A DNA stretch of 64,000 bases from GCA-2705995 sp965661625 (GTDB lineage: Bacteria; Bacteroidota; Bacteroidia; Flavobacteriales_G; Salibacteraceae). Made by a program: the position numbers and the translations under genes. How positions within the stretch are numbered: position 1 is the first letter of the stretch; every line of letters starts with the position of its first letter. This document shows, in pieces, positions 62,242 through 64,000 of this stretch. The stretch is taken from NCBI GenBank assembly GCA_965661625.1, contig CBFIEM010000001.1, positions 222,205 to 286,204 of the forward strand, given 5' to 3'. The notes beneath the pieces were generated by a model. That model was not told the origin of the DNA and made no database searches. It worked only from the letters and a program-made list of their open reading frames with translations.

Positions 62242-62718
62242 ATGGAAACGAACTTGAAAGGAGTAACAAACTTAAAAGCAGAGATAGTTATCAAAACACC
62301 CAAAGATCAGGTTTGGCAGGTGCTAAAAGAGGTTGGAGATATAGCGAAGTTTCACCCTTTGATTAAAAAATCATTTGCTACAACTGACACCAAAAGTGGA
62401 ATGCGCGCAAGACGAACATGTGAGCTATTACCAATGGGTCAAATGCTGGAGGAAGTAGTGCAGTGGGAAGAAGGCAAATCATTTACAATGGAAGTAATTG
62501 GAGGAAAGATGCTCCCTCCTCATTATTTTATGAGAGGTACGATTGAATTGTCTGATATGGGAAGCCAAACTAAAGCAAGCTTTACCTTTTCATACAAACT
62601 GAAATTTGGAGTCTTGGGAAGGTTGATGAATGCTTTAATGGTTAAGCCACAATTTAAAAAGGCTCCCCCTAAGTATGTGGAAGGCTTGAAGAATTATGCA
62701 GAGGGTTTAGTTCATTAA
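62242..62718 (+). CDS. SRPBCC family protein
   Basis: A 158-residue protein of the START/Bet v1-like (SRPBCC) superfamily, a cavity fold for hydrophobic ligands. The pattern KAEIVIKTPKDQVWQVLKEV, GDIAKFHPLIKKS and KASFTFSYKLKFGVLGRLM is typical of the polyketide cyclase/dehydrase-like group. There is no signal peptide. Ligand and role are not evident. Confidence 0.88.
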   Translation: METNLKGVTNLKAEIVIKTPKDQVWQVLKEVGDIAKFHPLIKKSFATTDTKSGMRARRTCELLPMGQMLEEVVQWEEGKSFTMEVIGGKMLPPHYFMRGTIELSDMGSQTKASFTFSYKLKFGVLGRLMNALMVKPQFKKAPPKYVEGLKNYAEGLVH

Positions 62719-62761
62719 GCTTTTTATGAATGTTTGCTCGTGAGATGAGTTAGAGAGTTTT

Positions 62762-62798
62762 AAGGCTGTTTCGAAAAAGGAGGCGGCCTTTTCTTTTT
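62762..62798 (+). terminator. possible terminator after the SRPBCC gene
   Basis: AAGGCTG (62762-62768) can pair with CGGCCTT (62784-62790) with one G-U pair and a 15-base loop, followed by a T-rich stretch. It lies between the SRPBCC gene and the convergent sigma factor gene. The stem is short, so support is weak. Confidence 0.4.
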
Positions 62799-62802
62799 GA
62801 TT

Positions 62803-63960
62803 TCATTCGGTATAAAATACACCTAATGCTGTATGGTAGTGAAGGTTCTTTTGTAATTCGGGTGAATCCTTTAATGCTATTAAATCTGCGAGTGCATCGT
62901 GTTTATCCACTCCATAATATTTAGATATGGCTTTATTGAAGAGGATGATTGGACTTGATGCTATTCTTTTGAGTAAGGTGTATTGGTTGTGAATACTTGT
63001 CCAATTGGTAGACTGAAAACTTTCAGCCAAACAATGCTCTGCTGCAATGCCAGCATGGAGGTGATAACTGCTAATCTCTTTTCCCGATGATGCTTGATGT
63101 AAGTAATCGATGCCTTGTGCTATCAGGTTTTTGTCCCAAGAAGTGCGGTCTTGCTTAGCAAGAATAATAATGGCTTCATTTTGACCTGTTCTACTTTCAA
63201 AGCGGGCGGCCGATAGGAGCATTAACGATAGAAGTGCTTTTGCTTTACTTGAATTCGGGAAATGCCCGATAACATCTTTGACCAACCGTATAGCTTCAAA
63301 GCACAAATCCATTCGAATAAGTTTTTTGCTATGCGAGGAATAATAACCTTCGTTAAAAAGTAGGTATAAGGTTGTAAAAACGTTGTCTAACCTTTCTGTA
63401 AGATCTTCTTCTTGCGGGAGTTCAAAATGGATGCTCCCATCTCTGAATTTTTGTTTTGCTCTGTACAACCTTTTGTTTACTGTAGATTCAGTAGTTAATA
63501 GAGCATTGGAAATTTCCCCAACACTCAACCCACACAGACTTTTAAGAGCCAATGCAATTTGAGATTCAGTTGGCAAAGTTGGGTGGCAGCACTTAAAAAT
63601 CATTTTTAAGGTGCTGTCTTTTTCTAATGTTGTATCGGTATGGAAGAGCGGAGTTGCTAGGTTGGGAGCTATTTTGGTTTTGAAATTTTGATTTCGTTTG
63701 AGGTAGTTCACCATTTTTTTCTTAGCCACACCCATCAACCAACCTTCTGGGTTGTCAGGTATGGAATAAACGCCCCATTTTTCCATGGCTTCTACCAAGG
63801 TATCCTGAACAATATCTTCTGCAATTTCGACTTCAGAGAGCCCAAAATAACTGGTGAGTATAGCCGTTACTTTCGCATAATTGTGCCTGAAAAAATGTTC
63901 TGTAAGTTGGTTGGGTTTAGCTTTTGTGCCCGTTGCACAACTTTTGGTTGATAAAGATAG
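62803..63960 (-). CDS. ECF sigma factor with C-terminal helical domain, start unresolved
   Basis: A sigma-70 family protein of the DUF6596/ECF42-like kind. The open frame reads 385 codons back to an in-frame TAG at 63961-63963. Region 2 begins near the upstream end (NQLTEHFFRHNYAKV, IAEDIVQDTLVEAMEKWG), and region 4 (LCGLSVGEISNALLTTESTV) and a long helical C-terminal domain (YYSSHSKKLIRMDLCFEAIR) follow. No ATG, GTG or TTG lies upstream of region 2 in this frame; the first is TTG 63798, in the middle of region 2, which would remove half of it. A non-standard start, a frameshift, or a sequencing error is possible. Confidence 0.8.
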   Translation of the reverse strand, partial: LSLSTKSCATGTKAKPNQLTEHFFRHNYAKVTAILTSYFGLSEVEIAEDIVQDTLVEAMEKWGVYSIPDNPEGWLMGVAKKKMVNYLKRNQNFKTKIAPNLATPLFHTDTTLEKDSTLKMIFKCCHPTLPTESQIALALKSLCGLSVGEISNALLTTESTVNKRLYRAKQKFRDGSIHFELPQEEDLTERLDNVFTTLYLLFNEGYYSSHSKKLIRMDLCFEAIRLVKDVIGHFPNSSKAKALLSLMLLSAARFESRTGQNEAIIILAKQDRTSWDKNLIAQGIDYLHQASSGKEISSYHLHAGIAAEHCLAESFQSTNWTSIHNQYTLLKRIASSPIILFNKAISKYYGVDKHDALADLIALKDSPELQKNLHYHTALGVFYTE

Positions 63961-64000
63961 CTAGGCTGAATAGAAAACAGGGAGGTTTAGTTTTATCTTT

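Noticed and set aside
1..64000. tRNA, rRNA, CRISPR array, insertion sequences, prophage or known defence systems
   Set aside because: I looked for cloverleaf-like stems, regular spaced repeats and transposase, integrase or nuclease genes in both strands and found none that I could support.

Overview
The window comes from a member of the Bacteroidota, most likely Flavobacteriales and probably a marine, pigmented, gliding-type lineage. This rests on gldH, an IPExxxVDY-family gene between rnc and pyk, a C-terminal type IX secretion sorting tail on a PhoX-like protein, an LruC-domain protein, a TonB-dependent receptor, TAnnTTTG-type promoter boxes and few Shine-Dalgarno sites. Genes are packed tightly: many same-strand neighbours overlap by 1-38 bases and many convergent pairs overlap at their stops. 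I see no rRNA, tRNA, CRISPR array, insertion sequence or prophage. Most of the window is chromosomal core.

Layout. 1-6.2 kb: purN start, a flavin dehalogenase of the iodotyrosine deiodinase type, the acpP-fabF-rnc-IPExxxVDY-pyk run, and convergent pheS. 6.3-12.2 kb: a lipidated-type peptidylprolyl isomerase, small hypotheticals, CvpA, a glycosyltransferase, pgk and DNA polymerase III delta'. 12.2-16.4 kb: PSP1/RicT-like protein, gldH, and a PBP1A that carries an unusual Cys4 zinc-ribbon-like insert. 16.4-27.7 kb: scoAB, two glycan genes, an exonuclease, a serine hydrolase, lipB, membrane proteins, a sugar-phosphate isomerase and a TonB-dependent receptor. 27.7-37.7 kb: lysS, an LruC gene broken by one stop codon with its lipoprotein partner, a diverged cold-shock-like small protein, an S9 peptidase, an EamA transporter, gpsA and uvrC.

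37.7-46.2 kb is the most coherent accessory block and looks like a light-response regulon. It holds a MerR regulator with the cobalamin-binding signatures of CarH photoreceptors, an ECF sigma factor, crtI, crtB, idi, a PTPS-II type pterin synthase, folE, a small DUF6435-type protein, a short-chain dehydrogenase homologue without its catalytic tyrosine, a flavin reductase-like protein and a photolyase/cryptochrome. A 7-base motif (TTGTTTA / TAAACAA) recurs in both regulatory gaps of this block. Regulator, pigment, pterin and DNA-repair genes together suggest one programme that makes carotenoid and repairs light damage.

46.4-53.1 kb encodes exported functions: a PhoX/DUF839 protein with a sorting tail, then four overlapping genes (dihaem peroxidase, redoxin, cytochrome c fused to a PHM-like copper monooxygenase, and a cation diffusion facilitator with an HxxxH metal motif). 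53.1-64 kb returns to housekeeping and small unknowns: pgi, TerC, rpiB, a MORN-repeat protein followed by a REP-like palindromic element, a nucleoid-associated protein, a thioredoxin-like protein, SRPBCC, and an ECF sigma factor whose open frame has no ordinary start codon within the window.
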